Origin: an uncultured Pelagibacteraceae bacterium
GTDB taxonomy: Bacteria; Pseudomonadota; Alphaproteobacteria; Pelagibacterales; Pelagibacteraceae
Length of the DNA stretch: 64,000 nucleotides
Assembly (NCBI GenBank): GCA_902555275.1
Contig: CACDRY010000001.1
Span: 124,001 to 188,000, forward strand
Direction: 5' to 3'
Every line of letters starts with the position of its first letter. The stretch's first letter is position 1. Below are positions 17,535 to 26,526 of the stretch, piece by piece. Position numbers and translations under genes: made by a program. Under the pieces are notes generated by a model. That model did no database searches, had not been told where the DNA came from, and saw nothing but the letters and a program-made list of their open reading frames with translations.

Positions 17535-19342
17535 TAAAAGGTAAATTTATTGATAATCTACCAAAAGTCTACGGAATATATACCGGAGGTTTCCTTGTAT
17601 TTATTATTCTGATGGCTATAGCTGAACAAGCTGGAATGTCTGCAAAATTGATTGGTATCTTTTTTGTAGCTTTTACAGTTTTGATTTATGCTTTAATTGG
17701 TTGGTTATCTAGAACGCTTCAAGTTGATGCTTATTATGTGGCTGGAAGACAAGTTCCAACTGTCTTTAATGGTATGGCAACTGCAGCTGACTGGATGTCA
17801 GGTGCATCTTTCGTTGCTATGGCGGGTGGAATTTATTTCAAAGGCTATGGATATATGGCTCTACTTGTTGGGTGGACTGGTGGATATGTACTAGTTGCTT
17901 CGTTGTTAGCACCGTATTTAAGAAAATTTGGATGTTATACAGTTCCAGATTTCATAGGAACTCGTTATGGTGGTAACCTAGCAAGATTTAGTGCAGTAAT
18001 AGTTTTAACAGTTGCCTCATTCACTTATGTGACAGCACAAATTAATGCGACAGGTACAATTGCATCTGTAGCATTAGATATTCCATTTGGAATAGCTGTT
18101 TATGTTGGATTAGCAAGTATTTTGATGTGCTCAATGCTTGGTGGAATGAGAGCTGTAACTTGGACACAAGTAGCTCAATACATTGTATTAATTATAGCTT
18201 ACTTACTTCCAGTATTTTGGATAAGCAGTAAGTTGGGAGCAGGTTTCTTCCCACACTTTATGTTAGCTGATGAAGTTGCAAGAATTGCAGAACTAGAAGG
18301 TCAATTTGGTTTTGTTAAAAACTCTGCTGCAGATTTGGCAACAGTTCCAAAAGGTTTAGCTGGAATAACTAAAGCGCACTCGTCAGTTAATGCAACTCCT
18401 TGGGCGTTTATTTCATTAGCAGTGTGTATGATGGCAGGAACTGCATCATTGCCTCACGTTATGATGAGATACTTTACTACTCCAAGTGTAAGAACTGCAA
18501 GAAGATCAGTAGGTTGGTCACTATTCTTTATTTTCCTACTGTATTCTTCTGCACCGATGTTAGCTACATTATCTAAACTATCTTTGATAGACCCAACACT
18601 ACCAACTGGAATTATTGGTAAAACAATTGCGGAAGTTCAAGCTATTGATTGGTATCAAAACTGGAACCAAGCAAACTTAATGTTTATCAGTGACTTTAAT
18701 GGTAATGGAACTCTTGAGCTTAACGAGTTCTTTATGGGTGGTAAAGCTGTTGTATTAGCAACACCAGAGATTGCAGGATTACCATATGTAATTTCAGGTC
18801 TAGTTGCTGCTGGAGGTATGGCAGCTGCAATGTCAACTGCAGATGGATTAGTGTTAGCAATATCAAATGCGTTATCTCATGATATTTACTACAAAATAAT
18901 TAATCCAAAAGCTGAGACAGCAAAAAGACTAATTGTTGCAAGGGTATTACTTGTATTAATTGGTTTTGCAGGAGCAACAATAGCCGCATTAGAGATACAA
19001 GGTATCTTAGGTTCTGTGATTTGGGCTTTTGACTTTGCTATGTCAGGACTATTCTTTCCACTTGTACTTGGTGTATGGTGGAAGAGAGCTAATGCACCAG
19101 GAGCTGTTGCAGGAATGCTACTAGGGCTTATATCTGGAACTGCTTACCTAATATGGGTAAGAAGTGGAGGGTCTGGTTTCTTAGGCATAACTCAACTTAC
19201 TTTTGGAATAGTTGGAGCGGCTGTAAGTTTAGTTTCTATGATTGTTGTCAGTTTAATTACTGCAGCACCGGACGCAGCTACTCAGAAAATGGTTGATGAT
19301 GTACGTATACCAAGTGGTAAAACGGTACTAGCACAAAAATAA
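17531..19342 (+). CDS. sodium:solute symporter large subunit, VC_2705 subfamily, probable monocarboxylate uptake
   Basis: This 603-residue protein of the sodium/solute symporter (SSS) family has about 13 hydrophobic segments. Family signatures include DAYYVAGRQVPTVFNGMATA near residue 66, ADWMSGASFVAMAG and the TVPDFIGTRYGG loop. An Asp/Asn-rich segment, FISDFNGNGTLELNEFF near 380-396, resembles an EF-hand-like loop and could bind calcium. This is unusual for a transporter core, but such inserts are known in the subfamily. Acetate or a related acid is the inferred cargo, from acs nearby. Confidence 0.92.
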   Translation: MIKGKFIDNLPKVYGIYTGGFLVFIILMAIAEQAGMSAKLIGIFFVAFTVLIYALIGWLSRTLQVDAYYVAGRQVPTVFNGMATAADWMSGASFVAMAGGIYFKGYGYMALLVGWTGGYVLVASLLAPYLRKFGCYTVPDFIGTRYGGNLARFSAVIVLTVASFTYVTAQINATGTIASVALDIPFGIAVYVGLASILMCSMLGGMRAVTWTQVAQYIVLIIAYLLPVFWISSKLGAGFFPHFMLADEVARIAELEGQFGFVKNSAADLATVPKGLAGITKAHSSVNATPWAFISLAVCMMAGTASLPHVMMRYFTTPSVRTARRSVGWSLFFIFLLYSSAPMLATLSKLSLIDPTLPTGIIGKTIAEVQAIDWYQNWNQANLMFISDFNGNGTLELNEFFMGGKAVVLATPEIAGLPYVISGLVAAGGMAAAMSTADGLVLAISNALSHDIYYKIINPKAETAKRLIVARVLLVLIGFAGATIAALEIQGILGSVIWAFDFAMSGLFFPLVLGVWWKRANAPGAVAGMLLGLISGTAYLIWVRSGGSGFLGITQLTFGIVGAAVSLVSMIVVSLITAAPDAATQKMVDDVRIPSGKTVLAQK

Positions 19343-19355
19343 ACAATTCAAATTT

Positions 19356-19383
19356 AGGGGCGATTAAGTTCGCCCCTTTTTTT
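19356..19383 (+). terminator. rho-independent terminator after symporter
   Basis: An 8-bp perfect stem, AGGGGCGA at 19356-19363 and TCGCCCCT at 19370-19377, has a 6-base loop and runs into an uninterrupted T tract to 19383. This is the clearest intrinsic terminator in the window. It ends only 9 bases before the next ATG. Confidence 0.9.
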
Positions 19384-19392
19384 CTCAAAATT

Positions 19393-19743
19393 ATGTCAGC
19401 TAACTTTCATCCTTTAGTCTATATAATCGATTACATTTTAGGTGTCATTATGTGGACATTAATAGGAAGAGTGGCAATGAATATATTTCAGAAAGAAGAC
19501 TCACAATTTTTCTTTATGAAAGTATTTGTGAAACTTACAAATCCACTTATAAAAATATTTAAACCAATTACTCCAAGCTTCATTATAGGACCTTTAGTAC
19601 CACTATATGTAGCCTGGTTCTTTTACATGGGTCGTTTCTATTTAATGCCTTATTTACTTGGTTATTCAGTCATGGGCATGCTTTCATTCCCTCTTGAAAG
19701 TGAAATTGCTAGAGAAATATATAGAATATTCACTAAAAACTAA
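19393..19743 (+). CDS. small membrane protein, possibly YggT-like, 116 residues
   Basis: The protein has two to three hydrophobic segments, near residues 8-28, 65-80 and 82-100. The central segment MKVFVKLTNPLIKIFKPITP resembles the loop of YggT proteins (LTDPxxxxxRxxxP), but the surroundings are divergent, so the assignment is tentative. The short gap after the terminator leaves little room for its own promoter. Confidence 0.7.
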   Translation: MSANFHPLVYIIDYILGVIMWTLIGRVAMNIFQKEDSQFFFMKVFVKLTNPLIKIFKPITPSFIIGPLVPLYVAWFFYMGRFYLMPYLLGYSVMGMLSFPLESEIAREIYRIFTKN

Positions 19744-19761
19744 TTCAAATAAAACAAAAAA

Positions 19762-19786
19762 TTGATACTAATATTTTTAGTATCAA
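19762..19786. repeat. perfect inverted repeat abutting the rpe start codon
   Basis: TTGATACTAA at 19762-19771 is matched by TTAGTATCAA at 19777-19786, with a 5-base spacer. The right arm ends at the base before the rpe ATG, so there is no ordinary Shine-Dalgarno. It could be an operator or an RNA hairpin controlling translation. It lacks the T run of a terminator. Confidence 0.7.
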
Positions 19787-20446
19787 ATGAAAAAAATTCA
19801 AATTTCTCCATCTATATTATCTGCCGACTTCAGTCAGCTTGGTAGTGAAATCAGGAAGCTAGAAGAAGGTGGGGCTGACTTAATTCATGTCGATGTAATG
19901 GACGGTCACTTTGTTCCAAATTTAACAATAGGACCACCAGTAATAAAAAATTTAAGAAAATATACCAAGCTTCCGTTTGATGTACACTTAATGATATCCC
20001 CAGTACATGAATACATTGAAAATTATGCAAATGCTGGTGCCGATATAATAACTATTCATCCTGAAGCCACTGAAAACTTAAAAGAATCTATAAGTTTAAT
20101 AAAAAAATTCGGCAAAAAAGTTGGTGTATCTTTAAATCCAAAAACTGAAATAAAAACTTTAATTAATGAAATAGGCAATATTGATTTAGTTCTTGTTATG
20201 AGTGTTAACCCTGGTTTTGGAGGACAAAAATTTATGCCTGAAGTATTAGATAAAATAAAGGAATTGAAAAGAATAAAAGACAAAAACCAATATCACTTTG
20301 ATATTGAAGTTGATGGAGGAATTAATTTTAGTAATTCAAAAATAGTTTTAGAAGCTGGAGCTGATATTTTAGTATCTGGAACCACAGTTTTCAAAGAGAA
20401 CGATGGTAATATTAAAACTAATATTGAAAAACTAAAATCAATGTAA
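19787..20446 (+). CDS. rpe: ribulose-phosphate 3-epimerase
   Basis: Rpe interconverts ribulose 5-phosphate and xylulose 5-phosphate. The 219-residue TIM barrel has SPSILSADFSQLG at the start, HVDVMDGHFVPNLTIG with the metal and catalytic Asp, FDVHLMISP, VLVMSVNPGFGGQKF and the phosphate-binding EVDGGIN and LVSGTTVF segments. All key residues are present. The ATG sits against an inverted repeat. The heparinase-like gene follows after one base. Confidence 0.97.
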   Translation: MKKIQISPSILSADFSQLGSEIRKLEEGGADLIHVDVMDGHFVPNLTIGPPVIKNLRKYTKLPFDVHLMISPVHEYIENYANAGADIITIHPEATENLKESISLIKKFGKKVGVSLNPKTEIKTLINEIGNIDLVLVMSVNPGFGGQKFMPEVLDKIKELKRIKDKNQYHFDIEVDGGINFSNSKIVLEAGADILVSGTTVFKENDGNIKTNIEKLKSM

Positions 20447-20447
20447 A

Positions 20448-22076
20448 ATGTTTTTAAAAAGTTCTTTAAATTATATCTATGAATTTTACTTTATTTTTAA
20501 AAACCAAATACGAAAAATTTATTTAAATTCATCCATCTATAATAAAAAAATTTCAAGAGTTGACGAAAATATTTTAGTTTATCAACCAAGTCTTAAAATA
20601 CTTAGTTCATTAATAAAATACGAAAAACAAAAAAAGAAAATTGAAGATTTTAATGTTCAATCTATATGGGATAATAAATATTTAAAATATAATGATTTTA
20701 AAAAACTTCATAGTTTTTATTGGCTTTTTTCAATAGATCTAAAATCTTCTAATGAAGTTACTCAGACAATTATAAAAAATTGGATTAAAAATAATCAAAA
20801 CTATGAAACGAAAAGTTGGGAAATAGATATTCTTTCTAAAAGAGTAATAGCTTGGATTTCAAATTCAAAAATAACTTATGATGAGTCTGATGATAATTAT
20901 AAAAGTAGCTTTAACGAAATAATCAGTAAGCAAGTAAATCATTTAATGAATGAAATTGACAGATCCTCTGATTTAAACAACAAAATGATTGGGTGCACAG
21001 CGATAACTCTAACAGGCATAGCATACAAAAATAACAGGTTTTTGGAGTATGGATTAGATCTACTTAAAAAAATTATTAATACCTCTTTTGATAATAACTA
21101 TTTTCCAAAATCAAGAAATATAAGACAGATGATTTTTTATTTAAAATATTTTATTTTGATACGAGAACTTTTAAAAGATTCCTTAAATGATGTTCCAGAA
21201 TACTTAAATGAAATAATTCATTTTCTTGGTAAATCTTATGACTTTATTTGGGGGTCATTAAAACAGAGTTTATTATTTAATGGAAATAATAATTCAAAAA
21301 ATAAAGACTTTGATGAGTATTTATCTCTTTTTAGATATAAGTTTAATAGTGATAAATTTGAAATATCCGGATATACAATTTTAAAAAATAAAAATGCAGT
21401 CCTTGCTATGGATACAGGTAGTAACCCAGCAAAAAATTACTCTGAAAATTATCAAAGTGGACCATTATCATTTGAATTTTTTTTTAAGGGAAAAAAACTA
21501 ATTACTAACTCTGGTTATTTTCAAGAACATAACCATCAACTAAATTCGATTTCAAAATCAACTGCAACTCATTCAACATTAATTTTAGATAACTCATCAA
21601 CTTGTAGCTTTAAGAAGAATAGTAAAGGACCTAGTGTAGTAAACAAAGGATTTAAGACATTTGATAATGAAGTAACATATGAAAAAAATTATTGGAGCAT
21701 TAAATGTGCGCATGATGGGTATTTATCAAGATATGGAGTGATACATCAGAGGATTTTAGAATTTTACGATGATAAAAGTATTCTTTTTGGAAAAGAAAAA
21801 CTTATTAAAAAAAAGAATTTTAGAGTTACAAACTTTGAAATAAGGTTTCACCTGTTGCCAAACATTAAAATAACAAAGCTTCAAGATAATAAATCTGTCT
21901 TAATTGAATTAGAAAATTCTGGATGGAAGTTCTTTTCAAATGATGGGTTGATAGGGGTTGAAACTGGTCTGTATTTCGGTAATAAAAATAGTTATGTTGA
22001 AAACCAGAACATTTTTATCTCAGGTGTTACTCAAAATGATGAACAATTGATTGAATGGCAGATCAGCAAAATATGA
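20448..22076 (+). CDS. heparinase II/III-like protein
   Basis: The protein has 542 residues and two parts. Residues 1-270 are an alpha-helical (alpha/alpha toroid-like) region that includes LNNKMIGCTAITLTGIAY and RNIRQMIFYLKYFIL. A beta-rich C-terminal half follows, with GPLSFEFFFKGKKLITNSGY and STATHSTLILDNSSTC, the signature area of heparinase II/III C-terminal domains. No signal peptide is obvious, so it is likely not a secreted lyase. Similar genes sit next to purH in other alphaproteobacteria. The substrate is unknown. Confidence 0.82.
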   Translation: MFLKSSLNYIYEFYFIFKNQIRKIYLNSSIYNKKISRVDENILVYQPSLKILSSLIKYEKQKKKIEDFNVQSIWDNKYLKYNDFKKLHSFYWLFSIDLKSSNEVTQTIIKNWIKNNQNYETKSWEIDILSKRVIAWISNSKITYDESDDNYKSSFNEIISKQVNHLMNEIDRSSDLNNKMIGCTAITLTGIAYKNNRFLEYGLDLLKKIINTSFDNNYFPKSRNIRQMIFYLKYFILIRELLKDSLNDVPEYLNEIIHFLGKSYDFIWGSLKQSLLFNGNNNSKNKDFDEYLSLFRYKFNSDKFEISGYTILKNKNAVLAMDTGSNPAKNYSENYQSGPLSFEFFFKGKKLITNSGYFQEHNHQLNSISKSTATHSTLILDNSSTCSFKKNSKGPSVVNKGFKTFDNEVTYEKNYWSIKCAHDGYLSRYGVIHQRILEFYDDKSILFGKEKLIKKKNFRVTNFEIRFHLLPNIKITKLQDNKSVLIELENSGWKFFSNDGLIGVETGLYFGNKNSYVENQNIFISGVTQNDEQLIEWQISKI

Positions 22077-23617
22077 AAAAAAAAATTGAAACAGCAATTA
22101 TTTCTGTCTCAGACAAATCAGGATTGAAATTAATTTTAAATGCACTCAAAAAATACAGAATTAATATCATTAGTTCAGGAGGTACATCTAAAGAAATTAA
22201 GAAATTAGGTTACAGATGCACTGAAGTATCAAAATATACAAATACTGACGAGATTTTGAATGGGAGAGTTAAAACACTTCATCCAAAGTTATATGCGGGT
22301 ATTTTAAGTAAGAGAGATGATAAAAATCATAAAAGAGAACTTGAAAAAAATAATTATAAAGAAATAGATTTGGTTATAGTTAATTTTTATCCATTTGAAA
22401 AAACATTAAAAATTACAAAAAACCACAATAATCATATTGAAAATATAGATATTGGGGGCCCAACTCTTGTGAGAGCAGCAGCTAAAAATTATAAATATAC
22501 AACTGTTTTAACTTCTCCAGATCAATTCAAAGAATTTATTTTGGATTTAGAAAAGAATAAAGGTGCCACAAGTTTAGATTTAAGAAAGAAATTGTCTCAA
22601 GAAGCATTTAATTTAACAGCATACTATGACTCTGTAATTTCAGAACATTTGAATATTGAAAATAAAGATTATTTTCCTCAAAGAAAAACTATTCATGGAA
22701 ATTTGATTGAAGTATTAAGATACGGTGAGAACCCTCATCAACAATCAGCAATTTATAGTAAAAAAGATAATTTAGATATATCTAAATTGAGTGGAAAAAA
22801 ACTAAGTTATAATAATTATAATGATATTTATGCTGCTTTAAATATATCGCAAACACTTCCAAAAAAAACAGGGACTGTAATTGTAAAACATGCTAACCCA
22901 TGTGGTGTGTCAGTGAATAGTAATAAACTAAAGAGTTATAAAGAAGCACTAGCATGTGACCCTATAAGTGCATTCGGAGGAATTGTCTCCTGTAATTTTA
23001 AGGTGAATAAGAAAGTGGCTTTAGAATTAAATAAAATATTTTTAGAAGTAATTATTGGGGTTGGATTTGACAAAGATTCGCTAAAAATCCTGAGAAAAAA
23101 GAAGAATTTAAGGATAATAGATGCATCTAAATTAAAAAATAATAATTATAATAGTATAATTACTAACTTCGACTCCTTATTATTACAAAATATAGATAAC
23201 AAACTTTTTACTAAAAATAATTTTAAGGTTGTCTCTAAAACAAAGCCAACAAAAAAAATATTAAATGACCTATTGTTTGCTTTTAATGTGTGTAGGAATG
23301 TAAAATCTAACGCAATTGTTCTAACTAGAAATAGTTCAACTGTTGGAATTGGATCGGGACAACCAAGTAGATTAGATAGTTGTAAAATAGCAATAGACAA
23401 AATGAAAAAGTTTCAAAAAATTAGTGAAAATGACATTATAATTGGTGCATCAGATGCATTTTTTCCTTTTGTAGATGGAATTGAAATTCTAGTTCAGAAT
23501 GGTGTAAGTGCAATAATACAGCCCTCAGGATCAATTAGAGATAAAGAGATTATTAAATTCGCAGATAAATTAGGTATTATTTTAGTTTTTTCAAAAACTA
23601 GACACTTTAAACATTAA
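22073..23617 (+). CDS. purH: bifunctional AICAR formyltransferase/IMP cyclohydrolase
   Basis: PurH completes the last two steps of IMP synthesis. I use the ATG at 22073, which overlaps the preceding stop as ATGA and gives a normal start, MKKKIETAIISVSDKSG; an ATG at 22055 would add six residues. Residues 1-150 form the MGS-like cyclohydrolase domain (SSGGTSKEIKKLG; GRVKTLHPKLYAGIL). The rest is the transferase domain, with LRYGENPHQQSAIY, VKHANPCGVSV, DPISAFGGIVS and the late ASDAFFPFVDGIE. The product has 514 residues. Confidence 0.96.
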   Translation: MKKKIETAIISVSDKSGLKLILNALKKYRINIISSGGTSKEIKKLGYRCTEVSKYTNTDEILNGRVKTLHPKLYAGILSKRDDKNHKRELEKNNYKEIDLVIVNFYPFEKTLKITKNHNNHIENIDIGGPTLVRAAAKNYKYTTVLTSPDQFKEFILDLEKNKGATSLDLRKKLSQEAFNLTAYYDSVISEHLNIENKDYFPQRKTIHGNLIEVLRYGENPHQQSAIYSKKDNLDISKLSGKKLSYNNYNDIYAALNISQTLPKKTGTVIVKHANPCGVSVNSNKLKSYKEALACDPISAFGGIVSCNFKVNKKVALELNKIFLEVIIGVGFDKDSLKILRKKKNLRIIDASKLKNNNYNSIITNFDSLLLQNIDNKLFTKNNFKVVSKTKPTKKILNDLLFAFNVCRNVKSNAIVLTRNSSTVGIGSGQPSRLDSCKIAIDKMKKFQKISENDIIIGASDAFFPFVDGIEILVQNGVSAIIQPSGSIRDKEIIKFADKLGIILVFSKTRHFKH

Positions 23618-23620
23618 AAT

Positions 23621-23959
23621 TTAGTTAATTTTATCAATTTTTGCAGCAAGAACAAAATCACTTTCATGCAATCCGTTAATAGCATGTGTTTGTATTTTAA
23701 TTTTCGCGTACCCCCATCCGAACCATATATCAGGGTGATGTCCTTCTTGCTCAGCAATTTCTCCAACTTTGTTTACAAATGATTGACTTTCTAAAAAATT
23801 TTCAAATTTAAAATTTTTTATGATGTAATAATCTTTCTTATCCACTGACTCAACATCCCATCCATCAACCTTTTTAAGGTATTTATGAATTTCTTCGAGA
23901 TTAAAACTTGGAATACCACCTTCACAAGGTATACATTTTTTTTCTGCTAAATCTGACAT
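23621..23959 (-). CDS. pterin-4a-carbinolamine dehydratase-like protein
   Basis: This 112-residue protein of the PCD/DCoH family dehydrates 4a-hydroxy-tetrahydropterins. The catalytic histidine pair is in GEIAEQEGHHPDIWFGWG, and the helical KIQTHAINGLHESDFVLAAKID end is typical. An N-terminal Cys-containing segment, EKKCIPCEGGIPSF, matches the CxxC start seen in many bacterial members. No aromatic amino acid hydroxylase gene is visible in the window. Confidence 0.92.
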   Translation of the reverse strand: MSDLAEKKCIPCEGGIPSFNLEEIHKYLKKVDGWDVESVDKKDYYIIKNFKFENFLESQSFVNKVGEIAEQEGHHPDIWFGWGYAKIKIQTHAINGLHESDFVLAAKIDKIN

Positions 23960-24022
23960 AATTATATTAGTTTAAATTAATTATTTTTTTTGTAAATTAA
24001 TATTACTGATGTGAGACAATAA

Positions 24023-24097
24023 TGGAGCGGGCAATGGGACTCGAACCCACGACCTTCTCGTTGGCAACGAGACGCTCTACCACTGAGCTATGCCCGC
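24023..24097 (-). tRNA. tRNA-Gly (GCC)
   Basis: Read on the minus strand, this is a full cloverleaf. The acceptor stem GCGGGCA pairs with TGCCCGC, and there is a D arm GCTCAGTGGTAGAGC, an anticodon arm TCTCG-TTGCCAA-CGAGA with GCC at plus-strand 24063-24065, and a T arm with TTCGAGT. CCA is encoded at 24023-24025. It is an isolated tRNA gene; I saw no duplicated 3' end that would mark an integration site. Confidence 0.97.
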
Positions 24098-24201
24098 TTA
24101 TTCTATAAGTATTGAAAGTAGTAGCTTTTTCAAAATTAAGCAAGAGACAAAACGAAAAAAAAGCAGGATCAATCAATAGTGACTCATTTATTAAGTAAAT
24201 T

Positions 24202-25845
24202 TTAAAACTCTACCTGGTTATCTTTTAAAATTTTAAGCATAAGGTTAAGATGGGAACTATATTTTTTCCATATTTGAGAAGTATCTTTTAAAATTCCACC
24301 TCTTACCTGTTGGTAAGAGGCAGTGCTTACTGCTCTTTTTGTTTTATTATAATTTTTTAGGTTATCTTCCCAATCAATGTTCAAATAATTTAATATTGGT
24401 TTGGAATTTAGCTCAAAATTTTTTACAAATTCGTCATAATTCACATTAAAAATGACTTTATCAAATTTATTTAACCAAAATTTCATCATTTCTAGATATA
24501 ATAAATAGTAATTAGCAGTATCCTCCTGGGTTAAATTAAAGTCCATACTTTCATTAATAAAATTTGTCTTATAATTTGACCAACAAACTGCCATAGGATT
24601 TCTTTCAATATGAATAATTTTGGCCTCCGGCATAGCGTTTATGATAAAACCAGTCCACCTGAAATTTGTTGGAAGTTTATCAATTATATAATTTTTATCT
24701 GTGATATTTGTTATACAGTTGTGGTAATATTCTCTTATTTCAATATAAAACTTTTTCAAATCATCTGGTTTTTCTAAGCCTAATTTATCAATTATTTGAG
24801 TTAGAAAATTAAGTTCTCCAGCACCATAAATTTTAGAATGTGATGATAATATTTGTTCCAACAAAGAAGTTCCAGATCTTGGCATACCAATTATAAAAAT
24901 TGGCTTCGTTTTATATGACTTTTTATAGTTAAAATCGCAACTGTTTGAATTTTTAAAAAAATTTTGAATTTTTTTAAATTTTTCTTTTTCGTTTATTAAT
25001 GAAAAGCTGGTCTTATTTTTTTTTAATACGTTTAATTTATTTAAATATTCGAAACCAAGTATATTATTTTCTAAATCAAAATTACCTTTACTTAATGAAT
25101 CAAATAATAAAATTTTATTTTGATCATTTAAGTTATTCGTTTTAATATTCGGTAAATTTTTAAATACCTTATTTTTTTTTTCTATTTTTGTAATTGAAAT
25201 ATAATTTCTAATGCTTGGAAAGTGAAATTTATCAATTTCGAGCACTTTCTCGAAATATTTTCTACCTTCTTTTATATTGCCATAAAAAAGATAAGTACTC
25301 CCTAAATTATAAAGAGCTTTAACGTTTTTATTATCTAAATCTAATATTTTTTTATATATAATTATTAGATCATCGTAATTTTTCAGATTTTTGTATATAT
25401 CAGCTAGATAATATAATGCTTGAGGATTATCTCTTTTTATGTTGAGTGATTTTTTAAAATATTCAATTGCTTGAACTTGTTTGTTTTGTAAGTTTTTAAT
25501 TATTCCTAAATTATTTAAAGCTTCAGGAAAATTTGGATTTATATTTATAGCATTTTCTAAAGCAGCAATTGATTCATTATATTTTTGTATTTTTTTTAAA
25601 ATGTTACTATAGATAAAATATAATTCTGCAGATTTTTGAAAAGTTAATAAATTTTTAAAATATTTTTCTGCATCTAAAAATTTTTCAATATTAATTGAAG
25701 ATAATCCCAATAAATATATTAATTGGGGATCATTTGTTTTTTTTTTAATTAGCTTTGTTCCTAATCTTATAACAAGATCATACTTTTTTTGTTTGAATAA
25801 ATTTAAAATTTCAGATTTTTTATTCTCGAAATTATTTGAATTCAT
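24202..25845 (-). CDS. TPR-repeat sulfotransferase
   Basis: This 547-residue fusion has about six tetratricopeptide repeats in residues 1-230, with signatures such as NPNFPEALNNLGIIKNLQN and NPQALYYLADIYKNLKN. A sulfotransferase domain starts near 315: the PAPS 5'-phosphosulfate loop reads IGMPRSGTSLLEQILSSH, and the 3'-phosphate region reads IHIERNPMAVCWS. TPR-sulfotransferases of marine bacteria are thought to modify proteins or glycans. It is divergent from the Lon-domain gene with 26 bp between the starts. The acceptor is unknown. Confidence 0.9.
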   Translation of the reverse strand: MNSNNFENKKSEILNLFKQKKYDLVIRLGTKLIKKKTNDPQLIYLLGLSSINIEKFLDAEKYFKNLLTFQKSAELYFIYSNILKKIQKYNESIAALENAININPNFPEALNNLGIIKNLQNKQVQAIEYFKKSLNIKRDNPQALYYLADIYKNLKNYDDLIIIYKKILDLDNKNVKALYNLGSTYLFYGNIKEGRKYFEKVLEIDKFHFPSIRNYISITKIEKKNKVFKNLPNIKTNNLNDQNKILLFDSLSKGNFDLENNILGFEYLNKLNVLKKNKTSFSLINEKEKFKKIQNFFKNSNSCDFNYKKSYKTKPIFIIGMPRSGTSLLEQILSSHSKIYGAGELNFLTQIIDKLGLEKPDDLKKFYIEIREYYHNCITNITDKNYIIDKLPTNFRWTGFIINAMPEAKIIHIERNPMAVCWSNYKTNFINESMDFNLTQEDTANYYLLYLEMMKFWLNKFDKVIFNVNYDEFVKNFELNSKPILNYLNIDWEDNLKNYNKTKRAVSTASYQQVRGGILKDTSQIWKKYSSHLNLMLKILKDNQVEF

Positions 25846-25871
25846 CTAATAAGTGTTATATTTTAATTATA

Positions 25872-26513
25872 ATGAAAAAAGAAGATCTGCCAAATATATT
25901 ACCTGTATTTCCTTTGTCTAACTTTATTATTTTTCCTAGAACAACGGTTCCGTTGAATATTTTTGAACCTCGATATATTCAAATGATAGATAAAAGTATG
26001 AAAAGTGACCGTATGATTGGTATGATACAGCCAAAAAAAACTGGTGAATTAAAAAAACCTGATTTACACGATGTAGGTTGTGCGGGCAAAATAACAAGCT
26101 TTAACGAAACTGAGGATGGAAGATATTTAATAATTTTGAATGGTATTTGTAGATTTAAGATCATAGCAGAAGTTAATAGTCACAATTTATATAGGGAATG
26201 TGAAGTCAAATATGAGGAATTCTCTTCAGATTTAAACGAAAGATCTGATGAGATAAAGTTTTCAGATTTGAAGTTAATTTTCCAAAATCTCAAAGAATTA
26301 TTTAAGAAGCAAGGATATGAAATTAATTGGAAAGAGATAGAAAAGCAAAGCTTAGATCAAACCATAAATACTTTATCAATGGCATCACCATTTTCATTAG
26401 AAGAAAAACAAGTTTTACTTGAAAGTAAAGATTTAAATTTAAGAAAAGAAAAATTAGAGGAAATCTTAAATACTTACATTTTAGATAATTTTAACAATAA
26501 AACTTTACAATAA
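25872..26513 (+). CDS. Lon protease substrate-binding (LAN) domain protein
   Basis: The protein has 213 residues. It matches only the N-terminal domain of Lon: LPVFPLSNFIIFPRTTVPLNIFEPRY opens it (outlined by its ends, residues 9-34), then IGMIQPKK and the GCAGKITSFNETEDGRYLIIL strand region. No ATPase or protease domain follows. I chose the ATG at 25872; one at 25836 would overlap the divergent sulfotransferase start. Such stand-alone proteins are common in alphaproteobacteria and may act as substrate adaptors, which is not proven. Confidence 0.9.
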   Translation: MKKEDLPNILPVFPLSNFIIFPRTTVPLNIFEPRYIQMIDKSMKSDRMIGMIQPKKTGELKKPDLHDVGCAGKITSFNETEDGRYLIILNGICRFKIIAEVNSHNLYRECEVKYEEFSSDLNERSDEIKFSDLKLIFQNLKELFKKQGYEINWKEIEKQSLDQTINTLSMASPFSLEEKQVLLESKDLNLRKEKLEEILNTYILDNFNNKTLQ

Positions 26514-26526
26514 ATAATAATACAAA

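Noticed and set aside
24023-24201. tRNA-Gly as an integration site for a mobile element
   Set aside because: I saw no repeated tRNA 3' end, no integrase gene and no foreign-looking genes beside it.
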